Source of the DNA: JBDIAG01 sp047974565
GTDB taxonomy: Bacteria; Actinomycetota; Actinomycetes; Actinomycetales; CAWJMD01
Direction of reading: 5' to 3'
Length of the DNA stretch: 64,000 nt
NCBI GenBank assembly: GCA_047974565.1
Contig: JBKECN010000073.1
Location: forward strand, 60,964 to 124,963
The notes beneath the pieces were generated by a model. It searched no databases. It was not told the DNA's origin and saw nothing but the letters and a program-made list of their open reading frames with translations. The position numbers and the translations under genes were made by a program. Positions 25,001 to 34,005 of this stretch are shown here, one piece after another. Every line of letters begins with the position of its first letter. Position 1 is the stretch's first letter.

Positions 25001-26694
25001 CCCTGGCCGACGGCGTGGACTCCGCGGACGCGATGGCCGCGATCCGCGCCAACCTGGCCACCCGCCCGGAGCTCGGCCAGTTCACCGTCGGCAACGGCGA
25101 TCCGGCCCAGTCCAACGTGGTCGCGGTACGGATCAGCGGCTCGGACCCCGCCGCCCTGCAGGTCGCCGCGGACCGGGTGTACGCCCGGGTCAGCAAGGTG
25201 CCCGGCGCCACCGACGTGACCAACACCATCTCCCAGTCGGTGCCTTCGATCCAGGTCACCGTGAACCGCCAGGCCGCCGCCGACAACGGCCTTACCGAAG
25301 CCTCGATCGGTCAGCTCGTCGCGGCTGCTCTGCGCGGCAGCCCGGTCGGCGAGGTCGCCGTCGACGGCGATCCCTATGGCGCGGTGGTGGTGGCCCCCAC
25401 CACCCCGATGACCGTGGACGAGTTGCGGGCCCTTCCGGTGGGTGCCACCACGCTGGGCCAGGTGGCCACCGTGGAGGAGGTCTCCTCGGCGACCACGGTG
25501 ACCCGCCTGGACGGGGAGCGGATCGCCACCGTCACCGCCGCACCCGCCGGAGACGACCTCGGCGCGTTCACCACCGCGGTGACCAGCGCGGTGCGCGCGG
25601 CCAACATCCCCGCCGGCACGACGGCCACGATCGGGGGCGTCAGCGCCGATCAGCGCGAGGCCTTCTCCCAGCTGGGCCTGGCCCTGCTGGCGGCGATCGC
25701 GCTGGTGTACCTGGTGATGGTCGCCACCTTCCGCAGCCTCGTCCAGCCGCTCATCCTGCTGGTCAGCATCCCGCTGGCCGCCACCGGCGCGGTGGCCGGC
25801 CTGCTCGTCACCGGAGTCCCGCTCGGAGTGGCCGCGATCATCGGCCTGCTCATGCTCGTGGGCATCGTGGTGACCAACGCCATCGTGTTGGTCGACCTCG
25901 TCAACCAGACCCGGCGGCGAGGACGGTCGGTGTACGACTCGATCCTGCAGGGCGCCGAGCTTCGGCTGCGCCCGATCCTGATGACCGCGCTGGCCACGAT
26001 CTTCGCGCTGGTGCCGATGGCGCTGTCGATCACCGGGGGAGGCGCGTTCATCAGCCAACCACTGGCCATCGTGGTGATCGGAGGGCTGCTTAGCTCGACC
26101 CTGCTCACCCTGGTCGTGGTGCCGGTGCTCTATTGGCTCGTCGAGGGACGCGCCGAACGCCGCAAGCAGGCCGGCGTGGCCAAGGGCCGGCGCAAAGCCG
26201 GCGGGTCGAAGAGGACGGCCGCGAAGAAGACCTCGGAGAAGGCGACAGCGACGAAGGGTGCCGCGGCCGGGCCAGGGGCGTCACAGTCCACCGGCGCAGC
26301 CGGCAAGGGGTCGAACGGTCCGGCCCCGACGACCGGCACCACCAGGCAGGCGCCGGGCACTCGCCCGCCCACCGGCGGCCGGGCGACCGGCACGACAGCA
26401 GCCGGTGTCGAGCAGCCCATCCGGCCGGTGCCGCCGCCCGGCGCGTCCAGCCCAAGGCCCGGGGGCGCCGCCACAAGCCAGCCCGACCCCGGCGCGCAGC
26501 CCCCGAGATCGGCGCCGCCCAGCCCGGACTCGCGCACCAGCCCGGACTCGCGCACGACAGGCCCGAACCCCCCGGCTCCTGGCGCAGCCGACGCGCAGGA
26601 CTCCGAGCCTCCCCAGCGCCGGACCGGCCAGTTCAACCTCACCGACCCGCGTCTGCCCAAGGTTCGGCCCCCGAAGCGGCCGGAGGACGACTGA
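22090..26694 (+). CDS. RND-family efflux transporter permease (AcrB/HAE-like)
   Basis: 1534 aa. It opens SRLTDLSLANRSLAALATVIIAV, the first RND helix. The TM4 motif is GRVVDDSIVVVENVKRHVD (about residues 571-589), and its second-half counterpart is GIVVTNAIVLVDLVNQTRRRG (about 1258). The RND duplication with two large outer domains is clear. It exports unknown hydrophobic or amphiphilic substrates by proton exchange. It is oversized through three low-complexity regions. These are an outer-loop insert (about 281-437) with Thr-rich TATRT repeats and Cys, a cytoplasmic Ala/Ser/Pro/Lys linker (about 667-857) with GPSST repeats, and a 180-residue Lys/Pro-rich tail. GTG 22081 is an alternative start. 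No membrane-fusion partner lies nearby. Confidence 0.88.
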   Translation: MSRLTDLSLANRSLAALATVIIAVAGVISALTLKQELLPSLQFPVVAVASSVPGADAEVVDAQVTRPIESAANGLDGVQKVESTSSVGTSMVTVTLDYGTDVKAARSELQAGVNDITTLPDGTTTRVIAGNIDDFPIMQVAVVAPVAEEAPVDPTAPDSGPIDPETGLPTLDPAAETSTADFARQLRETAVPALAKIDGVRDVQVGGSGTQVVTITVDPAAAAAAGVTMPIIQAALASNGIAVPAGSLTEGASALNVQVGVPFATVEEIQGIPLLGAVPADTTQPAPVRTGLASDAETAHRETADPGTADPGTATSAPEPTSTALGAPVRAANVVPGGTCEFDQRGVPCTATIQAPCTPGPELPPPGTCTLSPSVSVSTTTGPVTTATRTETATRTATSTQTVTATQQVTVPQYITVQAPAPVAPDVPPPTLGSVATVSMGEGPVSGYTRTNGEPSLTLGIRKSADGNTVSISHDVRAELASLESQTGGRYTVIYDQAPYIEESVADLTTEGLLGLGFAVLVVLLFLMSLRMTLVTAVSIPLSLLIALIGLKVGGYSLNILTLGALTIAVGRVVDDSIVVVENVKRHVDGGDDWLVAIPAAVREVAGAITSSTLATAAVFLPIGVVGGQVGELFRPFALTVVLALLASLLVALTIIPVITYWLLSRDRKRAGAGKTGRSGVGRRSRRASKAGKPDAGKPDAGAASAAGAAAATTAAASTGPRPTSLTKTGAGESSRDASGLRADSDGDPGHRRSSPDAETEVIAAAPGVPPALPVGETAVMPVSRGPATPGAARPPATHPSARTPAGAGSAAKTSSARPGPSSTGPSSTGPSSAGPSRTRTATASTATPAKGSRGRGVRLRRTYVRVLTAALRRPVVTVLIALVVLVLTGLGATQLKTDFIGDSGQDTVVITQQLPAGTALSATDEAARAVEDALAARSDVRDYEVSVGSADASAALLGGGGENTAQYYLTLADGVDSADAMAAIRANLATRPELGQFTVGNGDPAQSNVVAVRISGSDPAALQVAADRVYARVSKVPGATDVTNTISQSVPSIQVTVNRQAAADNGLTEASIGQLVAAALRGSPVGEVAVDGDPYGAVVVAPTTPMTVDELRALPVGATTLGQVATVEEVSSATTVTRLDGERIATVTAAPAGDDLGAFTTAVTSAVRAANIPAGTTATIGGVSADQREAFSQLGLALLAAIALVYLVMVATFRSLVQPLILLVSIPLAATGAVAGLLVTGVPLGVAAIIGLLMLVGIVVTNAIVLVDLVNQTRRRGRSVYDSILQGAELRLRPILMTALATIFALVPMALSITGGGAFISQPLAIVVIGGLLSSTLLTLVVVPVLYWLVEGRAERRKQAGVAKGRRKAGGSKRTAAKKTSEKATATKGAAAGPGASQSTGAAGKGSNGPAPTTGTTRQAPGTRPPTGGRATGTTAAGVEQPIRPVPPPGASSPRPGGAATSQPDPGAQPPRSAPPSPDSRTSPDSRTTGPNPPAPGAADAQDSEPPQRRTGQFNLTDPRLPKVRPPKRPEDD

Positions 26695-26773
26695 ACGTCC
26701 GGACTGCCCGCACAACTGTCGGCCCGAGCCGCGACACAACGTCCGGCTCAGGCACCCCGGCAGCGCCAACGGG

Positions 26774-26779
26774 TAGCCT
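26774..26779 (+). promoter_or_regulatory. -10 box of a probably leaderless murE transcript
   Basis: TAGCCT, 6 nt, then GTG 26786, without a convincing Shine-Dalgarno. It would give murE through ftsQ a promoter of their own after the interrupting genes. Confidence 0.5.
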
Positions 26780-26785
26780 CGCAGG

Positions 26786-28492
26786 GTGCCGCCCACCCAT
26801 CGCCCCAGCACCCAGACGGGGATCGGGTTGCGTGACCTCGTGGCCAGCACCCTGGCGGCCGATTCGGTGGGGCCTGGCTCGATCCGACTGACCGAGGACT
26901 GGCCGGACCCGGTCGTGACATCGGTCACCCTCGACTCGCGCCGGGTGACTCCGGGCAGCCTGTACGCGGCCCTGCCAGGGGCCAGCACCCATGGGGCCCG
27001 TTTCGCCGCCGAGGCGGCCCGCTCGGGCGCGGTGGCCGTGCTCACCGACGAGGAGGGCGCCCGACTGGTGGTGGAGGCCGGGGTCGACCTTCCCCTCATC
27101 GTGGTGGACGATCCGCGAGCCCAGTTGGGGGCGCTGGCCGCCGCCGTCTTCGGCTACCCGGCCGAGCGGCTGCTGCTCTTCGGAATCACCGGAACGAATG
27201 GCAAGACGACCACCAGCTATCTGCTGCACTCCGCGCTCACCGCGCTGGGCCGTCATCCCGGCCTGATCGGCACCATCGAGACCCGGATCGGCTCCGAACG
27301 AGTCAAGAGCGTGCGAACCACGCCCGAATCTCCTGATCTGCAAGCCCTTTTCGCCCAGATGGTGCAGGCAGGCGCGGACAGTTGCGCGATGGAGATCTCC
27401 AGTCACGCCCTCGCCCTGCATCGCGTCGACGCGATGGTCGTGGACGTGGCCGGCTTCACCAACCTCAGCCAGGACCACCTCGACTTCCACGACACCTTCG
27501 AGGAGTACTTCGCCGCCAAGGCCGCCCTGTTCACCCCCGAGCACGCCTCGGTAGGGGTGATCTGCATCGATGACGAATGGGGTCGGCGGCTGGCCCGCGA
27601 GGCCACCATCCCGGTGACCACGCTCATCACCCGACCCGGCTCGACGCCCGGCGAGGCCGACTGGGTGGTGACCGGGATCGGTCCAAACCGGCGCGGCCAC
27701 GGTATGGGGGTGGAACTGACCCACCGCACCGGCCAGTCCTGGAGCCTGACCAGCCCTCTGCCGGGCGACTTCAACGCCTCCAACTGCGTGCTCGCCGCGG
27801 TGATGCTGCTGCGGGTGGGCTACGACCCGGACGACATCGCCACGGCCCTGGCGCAGGCGACCGCAGTGCCCGGGCGGATGGAGGTGGTGCCTCCCGCAGT
27901 CGACAACCCTCACCTGCCGCTGGGCGTGGTCGACTACGCGCACAGCCCCGGGTCGATCCAGGTCGCCTGCGCGGCGCTGCGCTCGGGGGGCTGCCACCCG
28001 CTGGTGATCGTCCTGGGCGCCGGGGGCGACCGGGACCGCGGCAAACGCGAGGCGATGGGTGCCGCCGCAGCGTTGGGGGCGGACGCCGTGGTGGTCACCG
28101 ACGACAATCCCCGCTCGGAGGATCCAGCCGAGATCCGCAGCCGGGTGTTGGCCGGCGCTCGCCAAGCCCTGGCCGCCCCGTCCGGCCCAACCGAGACCCC
28201 CGCCGACGGATCGGCAACGCAGTCCGGCACCGAGTCCCGCACTCCGGGACCGGGTCCGGCGCTCCTGGAAGAGGTGCCCGGGCGCGGCGAGGCCATCGTC
28301 CGCGCGGTCCGGCTGGCCGTCGCACTCGGCGACGCAGCCGACCGGGCCGGTCCCCAGAGCGGCCGCCCGACGGTACTGGTGGCCGGCAAAGGACACGAGA
28401 CCGGCCAGGAGATCGCCGGCACTGTGCACCCGTTCGATGATCGCGTCGTCTTGGCCCAGGCGCTCACAGCAATCGCTGGAGGACCCTCATGA
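26786..28492 (+). CDS. murE: UDP-MurNAc-tripeptide synthetase MurE
   Basis: A 568-aa Mur ligase adding the third residue to UDP-MurNAc-L-Ala-D-Glu. It has the ATP loop GITGTNGKTTT near residue 135, the EISSHALALHR block with ribose and metal contacts, HLDFHDTFEEYFAAK, and VTDDNPRSEDP. The DNPR form is known from meso-diaminopimelate-adding enzymes, so the cell wall probably contains meso-DAP (inference). A short Pro/Ser/Thr insert sits near 475-500. It is the first mur gene after the four interrupting genes, and its stop overlaps murF as ATGA. Confidence 0.95.
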   Translation: MPPTHRPSTQTGIGLRDLVASTLAADSVGPGSIRLTEDWPDPVVTSVTLDSRRVTPGSLYAALPGASTHGARFAAEAARSGAVAVLTDEEGARLVVEAGVDLPLIVVDDPRAQLGALAAAVFGYPAERLLLFGITGTNGKTTTSYLLHSALTALGRHPGLIGTIETRIGSERVKSVRTTPESPDLQALFAQMVQAGADSCAMEISSHALALHRVDAMVVDVAGFTNLSQDHLDFHDTFEEYFAAKAALFTPEHASVGVICIDDEWGRRLAREATIPVTTLITRPGSTPGEADWVVTGIGPNRRGHGMGVELTHRTGQSWSLTSPLPGDFNASNCVLAAVMLLRVGYDPDDIATALAQATAVPGRMEVVPPAVDNPHLPLGVVDYAHSPGSIQVACAALRSGGCHPLVIVLGAGGDRDRGKREAMGAAAALGADAVVVTDDNPRSEDPAEIRSRVLAGARQALAAPSGPTETPADGSATQSGTESRTPGPGPALLEEVPGRGEAIVRAVRLAVALGDAADRAGPQSGRPTVLVAGKGHETGQEIAGTVHPFDDRVVLAQALTAIAGGPS

Positions 28493-30120
28493 TCCCGCTG
28501 ACCCTGCACGAGCTGGCCACCGCGGTGGGCGGGCGACTGGTGCCGGCCGAGGGCGTCGAGGAGAGTCTCCTCGTCGACGGACCGGCGGTCACCGACTCAC
28601 GCCAGTGCGGGCCGGGCGGTCTGTACGTGGCCCGGGTCGGCGAACACGCGGACGGTCACGCCTACGTGCCGGCCGCGGCCCGAGCCGGCGCGGTGCTCGC
28701 CGTGGTCAGCCGCGAGCTCTCGGCCGACGAACTCGCAGGCGCCCGGATCAGCCAACTCGTCGTGGACGACACCGAGGTCGCCTTCGGTCTGGTGGCCCGA
28801 GCGGTGATCGAGGCGGCCGGACACGATCTCACCGTGGTCGCGGTCACCGGATCGTCCGGCAAGACCTCCACCAAGGACCTGCTCGCGCACCTGCTCGCCC
28901 AGCACGGGCCGACCATCGCCGCGCAGGAGTCCTTCAACTCCGAGATCGGCGTCCCGCTGACGGTCTGCCGGATCACCCGCGACACCCGGTACCTGGTCGC
29001 GGAGATGGGCGCTCGCGGGGTCGGACACCTTCGCTACCTGACCACGATCGCGCCTCCGGACATCGCCGTCGTGCTCAATGTCGGGTACGCCCATGCCAGC
29101 GAGTTCGGTTCGCTGGACGCGGTGCAAGCGGCCAAGTCCGAGCTCGTCGCCGCGCTCGACGAGGGCGGCCTGGCCGTGCTCAATGCCGATGACGACCGGG
29201 TGGCCGCGATGGCCCCGCTGGCCTGGGCAGAGGGCGCCGACATCGCGTGGGTCTCCGCCGTCGGGCGGGCCCAGGATCCTCCTCCGCCGGCCGTTCCGGT
29301 GGAGCCGGCCGATGACGAGGACATCCCGATGAGCGAGCGGGTGGACGTCGACGACGTCGAGCCGCGCCCGGGCGAACACGTCTGGGCCGAGGCCGTGACC
29401 CTCGACGATGCCGGACGAGCCACCTTCACCCTGCACTGCGACTGCCCCACCCAGGGCGCCCACAGCGCACCGGTGAGCCTGCAGTTGATCGGCGCACATC
29501 ACGTCGGAAACAGCCTCTGCGCGGCCGCCGTCGGGCTCCGGGTGGGCATGGCACTGACCGAGATCGCCGACGCGCTCAGCAGCGCGGTCCCGGCCAGCCG
29601 CTGGCGGATGGAGGTGGTGCGCCGCGACGACGGCGTCACCATCGTCAACGACGCCTACAACGCCAACCCGGACTCGATGTCCGCCGCGCTACGGGCGCTG
29701 GCCGCGATGGCTCCGGGCTTCGGGGGGCGCCGGGTGGCCGTGCTCGGCGCCATGCTCGAACTGGGACCCGAGTCCAGCGAACTGCACGCCCTCGTCGGGA
29801 AGCTGGCCGTCGCACTGGGTATCGACCGGGTCGTCGTCGTGGGCGAAGGGGCCAGGGCGCTCGCCGAGGCGGCGGGGGAGCGGGCCACCTGGGTGCCCTC
29901 CACCCAGGACGCGCGCCGGCTGCTCGGCACCGAACTGCACACCGGCGACATCGCGCTGTTCAAGTCCTCACGTGACTCGGGCCTGCGGTGGCTCGGTGAG
30001 GAGGTGGCGGCCGGCCAGGCCGAGGCGCCCCTGGACGTAGACCTCGGGGCCGGCCCGCCAGCCCCCGGCCCCGCGACCGGGTCCAGTTCGGCGGAGACCG
30101 GCCCGGAGGGCGTCCAGTGA
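28489..30120 (+). CDS. murF: UDP-MurNAc-tripeptide-D-Ala-D-Ala ligase MurF
   Basis: 543 aa. MurF adds D-Ala-D-Ala to complete the UDP-muropeptide. It shows VAVTGSSGKTSTKDLLAHLL (ATP loop, about residues 121-140), ESFNSEIGVPLT, LNVGYAHASEFGS, and NDAYNANPDSM in the C-terminal domain. An acidic Pro/Asp/Glu insert (about 262-300) sits in the central domain, so the protein is longer than the usual 450-480 aa. ATGA overlap with murE and GTGA overlap with mraY indicate coupled translation. Confidence 0.95.
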   Translation: MIPLTLHELATAVGGRLVPAEGVEESLLVDGPAVTDSRQCGPGGLYVARVGEHADGHAYVPAAARAGAVLAVVSRELSADELAGARISQLVVDDTEVAFGLVARAVIEAAGHDLTVVAVTGSSGKTSTKDLLAHLLAQHGPTIAAQESFNSEIGVPLTVCRITRDTRYLVAEMGARGVGHLRYLTTIAPPDIAVVLNVGYAHASEFGSLDAVQAAKSELVAALDEGGLAVLNADDDRVAAMAPLAWAEGADIAWVSAVGRAQDPPPPAVPVEPADDEDIPMSERVDVDDVEPRPGEHVWAEAVTLDDAGRATFTLHCDCPTQGAHSAPVSLQLIGAHHVGNSLCAAAVGLRVGMALTEIADALSSAVPASRWRMEVVRRDDGVTIVNDAYNANPDSMSAALRALAAMAPGFGGRRVAVLGAMLELGPESSELHALVGKLAVALGIDRVVVVGEGARALAEAAGERATWVPSTQDARRLLGTELHTGDIALFKSSRDSGLRWLGEEVAAGQAEAPLDVDLGAGPPAPGPATGSSSAETGPEGVQ

Positions 30121-31202
30121 GGGCGGTTCTGGCCGCCGCGGCTCTGTCGCTGCTCATCACTCTCTTCGCCACCCCCCTGTACATCCGGTTCCTGGTCCGC
30201 AAGCACTACGGCCAGTTCGTCCGCGACGACGGACCGACGGAGCACCTCACCAAGCGCGGCACCCCCACCATGGGCGGGGCGGTGATCATCTTCGCCACTC
30301 TCAGCGCCTACGTGGGCGCCCACCTCATCACCTGGTCCGCGCCCACCGTCTCGGCGCTGCTCGTGCTCTTCCTGATGAGCGGGCTGGGCCTGGTGGGCTT
30401 CCTGGACGACTTCATCAAGATCTCCCGGCAACGCAGCCTGGGCCTGCGCAGCGGGCAGAAACTCCTGGGCCAACTTCTGGTCGGCGTGATCTTCGCCGTC
30501 CTGGCCCTGCAGTTCCCCAACGAGCGATACCGCACCCCGGCGTCCACGCTGGTGTCGGTGATCCGCGACACCGAGGTCGATCTGGCCTTCGCCGGCCCGG
30601 TGATCGGGCTGATCCTGTTCGTCGTGTGGGCCCAGCTGATCGTCGCCGCCACGTCCAACGGAGTGAACCTCACCGACGGGCTGGACGGTCTGGCCACCGG
30701 CGCGACGACCATGGTGGCCGGTTCGTATGTGCTGATCGGCACCTGGCAGTCCAACCAGACGTGCCAGTCCATCGCGATGGCCGGGCCGCAGTGCTACGAG
30801 GTCCGAGACCCGCGAGATCTGGCGGTGGTGGCCGCCGCCGTGATGGGTGCCTGCTTCGGCTTCCTGTGGTGGAACGCCTCGCCGGCCAAGATCTTCATGG
30901 GCGACACCGGTTCCCTGGCCCTGGGCGGGGTGCTGGCCGGGCTGGCGATCTGCAGCCGGACCGAGATCCTGCTCGTCGTGCTGGGTGGCCTGTTCGTGCT
31001 GATCACGCTCTCGGTGGTGATCCAGGTCGGCTCCTTCAAGCTCACCGGGAAACGGGTCTTCCGGATGGCGCCTCTGCAACACCACTTCGAACTCGCCGGG
31101 TGGGCCGAGGTGACCATCGTGATCAGGTTCTGGATCATCGCCGGGCTCTTCGCGGCACTCGGGCTCGGGCTGTTCTACGCCGAGTGGGTGGTCAACCTGT
31201 GA
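30117..31202 (+). CDS. mraY: Phospho-MurNAc-pentapeptide transferase MraY
   Basis: A 361-aa integral membrane enzyme with about ten helices that forms lipid I from UDP-MurNAc-pentapeptide and undecaprenyl phosphate. Landmarks are KRGTPTMGGAVI, GFLDDFIKISRQRSLGL (aspartates that bind magnesium), NLTDGLDGLATG, FMGDTGSLALG, and the final MAPLQHHFELAGWAE. All are intact. GTG 30117 overlaps the murF stop, and the end overlaps murD as GTGA. Confidence 0.97.
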   Translation: MRAVLAAAALSLLITLFATPLYIRFLVRKHYGQFVRDDGPTEHLTKRGTPTMGGAVIIFATLSAYVGAHLITWSAPTVSALLVLFLMSGLGLVGFLDDFIKISRQRSLGLRSGQKLLGQLLVGVIFAVLALQFPNERYRTPASTLVSVIRDTEVDLAFAGPVIGLILFVVWAQLIVAATSNGVNLTDGLDGLATGATTMVAGSYVLIGTWQSNQTCQSIAMAGPQCYEVRDPRDLAVVAAAVMGACFGFLWWNASPAKIFMGDTGSLALGGVLAGLAICSRTEILLVVLGGLFVLITLSVVIQVGSFKLTGKRVFRMAPLQHHFELAGWAEVTIVIRFWIIAGLFAALGLGLFYAEWVVNL

Positions 31203-32767
31203 GGTATCCCCCCGCTCACCTCACCGACACCGCCCGCACGCTCGCCCTGGACCACGAGGCCGCGGACTGGGCGGGGTTGCGGGTGGCGGTGGCCGGCCTC
31301 GGCGTGTCCGGCTTCGCCGCCGCCGACGTGCTGCTGCAGCGCGGGGCCCGTGTGGTGGCGGTCGACGAGCGCAGCACCGAGCACGCCACGGTGGCCCGGG
31401 ATGCCGAACTCGTCGACGTGCTCGGCGGCCGCACCGTGTTGGGCCCGGGTGCCACCGCGGCCCTGCCGCAGATCGACGGGCAGCTGCCCGATCTCGTGGT
31501 CACCTCCCCGGGCTGGCGCCCCGATGCCCCGATGTTGCTGGCCGCCACCGCTGCCGGAGTGCCGATCTGGGGCGAGGTCGAACTCGCCTGGCGGCTGCGC
31601 CGCCGCGAGGGCGCCGCGCCGTGGCTGACGCTCACCGGTACCAACGGCAAGACCACGACGGTGAAGATGCTCGAGGCGATGCTGGTGGCCGACGGCAGGC
31701 GGGCGATCGCCGTCGGGAACGTCGGTACCCCCTTGCTGACCGCCATCGTCGACCCGATCGGCTACGACGTGCTCGCCGTGGAACTGTCCAGCTTCCAGTT
31801 GCACTGGTCGCACTCACTGCGCCCGCAGGCTTCGCTGTGCCTCAACATCGCCCCCGACCATGTGGACTGGCACGGCAGCCTGGACGAGTACGCGCGAGCC
31901 AAGGGCCGGGTGTACTCGAACACCGAGATCGCCTGCGTCTACAACGTCGCCGACCCGGCCACCGAGCAGCTCGTCCGCGACGCCGACGTCGTCGAGGGAG
32001 CCCGGGCGATCGGCTTCACCGCCGGCATCCCGGACGTGTCCATGCTCGGGGTCGTCGACGACGTGCTGGCCGACCGGGCCTTCCTCGCCGACCGCCGCAC
32101 GACCGCCATCGAACTCGCCGCGATCCAGGATCTGCGCGAGGCCGGTGGTGGGGTCGTCGCCCCGCACACGATCACCAACGCCCTGGCCGCGGCAGCCCTG
32201 GCGCGAGCTCACGGGGTCGCGCCGGCCTCGGTGCGTGACGGTCTGCGCTCGATGCGGCCCGAGCCGCACCGGATAGCAACCGTCGCCGAGATCGACCGAG
32301 TGCGCTGGGTCGACGACTCCAAGGCCACCAACCCGCACGCGGCGGCAGCCTCGTTGGCGGCCTTCGATTCCATCGTCTGGGTGGCTGGGGGGCTGCTCAA
32401 GGGCGCCGACATCACCGACCTGGTGCGACGGGTCGCCCCGCGCCTGCGGGGGGTGGTGCTGATCGGCGTCGACCGCGAGCCCTTCGTGTCCGCGCTGGCG
32501 CGACACGCGCCCGACATCCCGGTCCTGGAGGTCGGCTCCGGCGAGACTGGGAGGATGCACCCGGCATCACAACTCAGTCACGATCCGTCCGCGGTCGTCA
32601 TGGCCGAGGCGGTGCGAGCTGCCGGTGGGCTGGCCCGCCCGGGTGACACGGTGCTGCTGGCACCGGCCGCGGCGTCCATGGATCAGTTCACCAACTACGT
32701 CCACCGGGGTGACGCCTTCGCGGCGGCGGTCCGCGAGCACGCGGGCCGGGCGAAGGGCGAGGGCTGA
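31199..32767 (+). CDS. murD: UDP-MurNAc-L-Ala-D-Glu ligase MurD
   Basis: A 522-aa Mur ligase that adds D-glutamate. Present are an N-terminal Rossmann segment GLRVAVAGLGVSGFAAADVL, LTGTNGKTTTVKML (ATP loop, about residues 145-158), VELSSFQLHW, NIAPDHVDWHGS, and DDSKATNPHAA. It begins at GTG 31199, overlapping the mraY stop by 4 bp. Frames open further upstream lie inside mraY. The stop overlaps ftsW by one base (TGATG). Confidence 0.95.
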   Translation: MRYPPAHLTDTARTLALDHEAADWAGLRVAVAGLGVSGFAAADVLLQRGARVVAVDERSTEHATVARDAELVDVLGGRTVLGPGATAALPQIDGQLPDLVVTSPGWRPDAPMLLAATAAGVPIWGEVELAWRLRRREGAAPWLTLTGTNGKTTTVKMLEAMLVADGRRAIAVGNVGTPLLTAIVDPIGYDVLAVELSSFQLHWSHSLRPQASLCLNIAPDHVDWHGSLDEYARAKGRVYSNTEIACVYNVADPATEQLVRDADVVEGARAIGFTAGIPDVSMLGVVDDVLADRAFLADRRTTAIELAAIQDLREAGGGVVAPHTITNALAAAALARAHGVAPASVRDGLRSMRPEPHRIATVAEIDRVRWVDDSKATNPHAAAASLAAFDSIVWVAGGLLKGADITDLVRRVAPRLRGVVLIGVDREPFVSALARHAPDIPVLEVGSGETGRMHPASQLSHDPSAVVMAEAVRAAGGLARPGDTVLLAPAAASMDQFTNYVHRGDAFAAAVREHAGRAKGEG

Positions 32768-34005
32768 TGCGCGAACTCCTGCGTCGCGAGTTCCTCGCGG
32801 CGCGTTCCGCGCTGACCTCCCGCTTCGCGGCCTTCGATTCACCGGCGGCGAACTTCTACCTCATCCTCGGCACGACGATCATGCTGGTGGCCATCGGCCT
32901 GGTGATGGTGCTGTCCTCCTCCTCGGTCTCGTCGATGACCGAGGGCGGCTCACCGTTCAGCGTCTTCGCCAAACAACTGACCTTCGCGGTGATCGGCCTG
33001 CCGCTGATGTGGGTGTGCTCGCGGCTGAGTGTGCGAACCTGGAAGCGGCTGGCCTGGCCGGCGATCCTGCTCGCGGTGTGCTTCCAGGCGCTGGTCTTCA
33101 CCCCGCTGGGATTCGGGGTCGGCGGCAACCGCAACTGGGTGAACATCGGTGGCTTCACCGCCCAGCCGTCGGAGGCCGCCAAACTGGCGTTGGTGGTCTG
33201 GTGTGCCCTCATCCTGGCCCTGAAGGGCAACCGGCTCGGCGAATGGCGCGAGCTCCTCGTGCCTTTTGCCCCTGTGGTGCTGCTGGTGCTCGGACTCGTC
33301 CTCAAGGGCCACGACCTCGGCACCGGTCTGGTGCTGATGTGCCTGCTGGCGGCGATGCTCTTCGTCGCCGGGGTACGCGGCCGGCTCTTCGCGCTCGGCT
33401 TCGGGGCCGCGGCCACGGTCGCTGCGGTCATGGTGGCGAGTTCGGCCAACCGGCGAGAACGCCTGTCCACTTGGTTGTCCGGGGAGTGCGCCGACATCTA
33501 CGGCACCTGCTGGCAGTCCACTCACGGCCTGTGGGCATTGGCCTCCGGCGGCTGGTGGGGGCTGGGCCTGGGCGCCAGCAAGGAGAAGTGGGACTGGCTG
33601 CCTGAGGCCCACAACGACTACATCTTCGCGATCATCGGCGAGGAACTCGGCATCCCGGGCACCTTCGTCATCCTGCTCTTGTTCGCCCTGCTGGCGATCG
33701 GCTGCCTGCGGATCATCAGCCGGCACCCCGATCCCTTCGTCAAGCTCGCCACCACGGGTGTGATGGCCTGGGTGATCGGTCAGGCCCTGATGAACATCGG
33801 CGTGGTGATCGGCCTCCTTCCGGTCATCGGAGTGCCGCTGCCGCTGGTGTCCTCAGGCGGCTCGGCGCTGATCACCACCCTGGCCGCGCTGGGCATGGTG
33901 CTGTCCTTCGCCCGCTCCGAACCCGATGCCGGGGAGGTGCTGTCCTCGCCCGTCGCGGTGGCGCGGCGCAGTTCCGTGGTGACCAGTGCCCGGAGCCGTC
34001 GATGA
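32767..34005 (+). CDS. ftsW: Septal peptidoglycan glycosyltransferase FtsW (SEDS)
   Basis: 412 aa with about ten membrane helices. SEDS hallmarks are GNRNWVNIGGFTAQPSEAAKLALV, KGHDLGTGLVLM, and the long outer loop with WLPEAHNDYIFAIIGEELG. The Asp in that loop matches the catalytic Asp of RodA/FtsW. PLVSSGGSALI lies near the end. It polymerises lipid II glycans at the septum with FtsI. ATG 32767 shares one base with the murD stop, and the end overlaps murG as ATGA. Confidence 0.95.
   Translation: MRELLRREFLAARSALTSRFAAFDSPAANFYLILGTTIMLVAIGLVMVLSSSSVSSMTEGGSPFSVFAKQLTFAVIGLPLMWVCSRLSVRTWKRLAWPAILLAVCFQALVFTPLGFGVGGNRNWVNIGGFTAQPSEAAKLALVVWCALILALKGNRLGEWRELLVPFAPVVLLVLGLVLKGHDLGTGLVLMCLLAAMLFVAGVRGRLFALGFGAAATVAAVMVASSANRRERLSTWLSGECADIYGTCWQSTHGLWALASGGWWGLGLGASKEKWDWLPEAHNDYIFAIIGEELGIPGTFVILLLFALLAIGCLRIISRHPDPFVKLATTGVMAWVIGQALMNIGVVIGLLPVIGVPLPLVSSGGSALITTLAALGMVLSFARSEPDAGEVLSSPVAVARRSSVVTSARSRR

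Noticed and set aside
23035..26058. 1007-codon minus-strand frame opposite the RND gene
   Set aside because: The codon-position composition and the repeated His/Arg/Gly/Asp content mark it as antisense shadow of the transporter gene.
26639..28429. 596-codon minus-strand frame opposite murE
   Set aside because: Shadow of the murE gene, which has all Mur ligase motifs.
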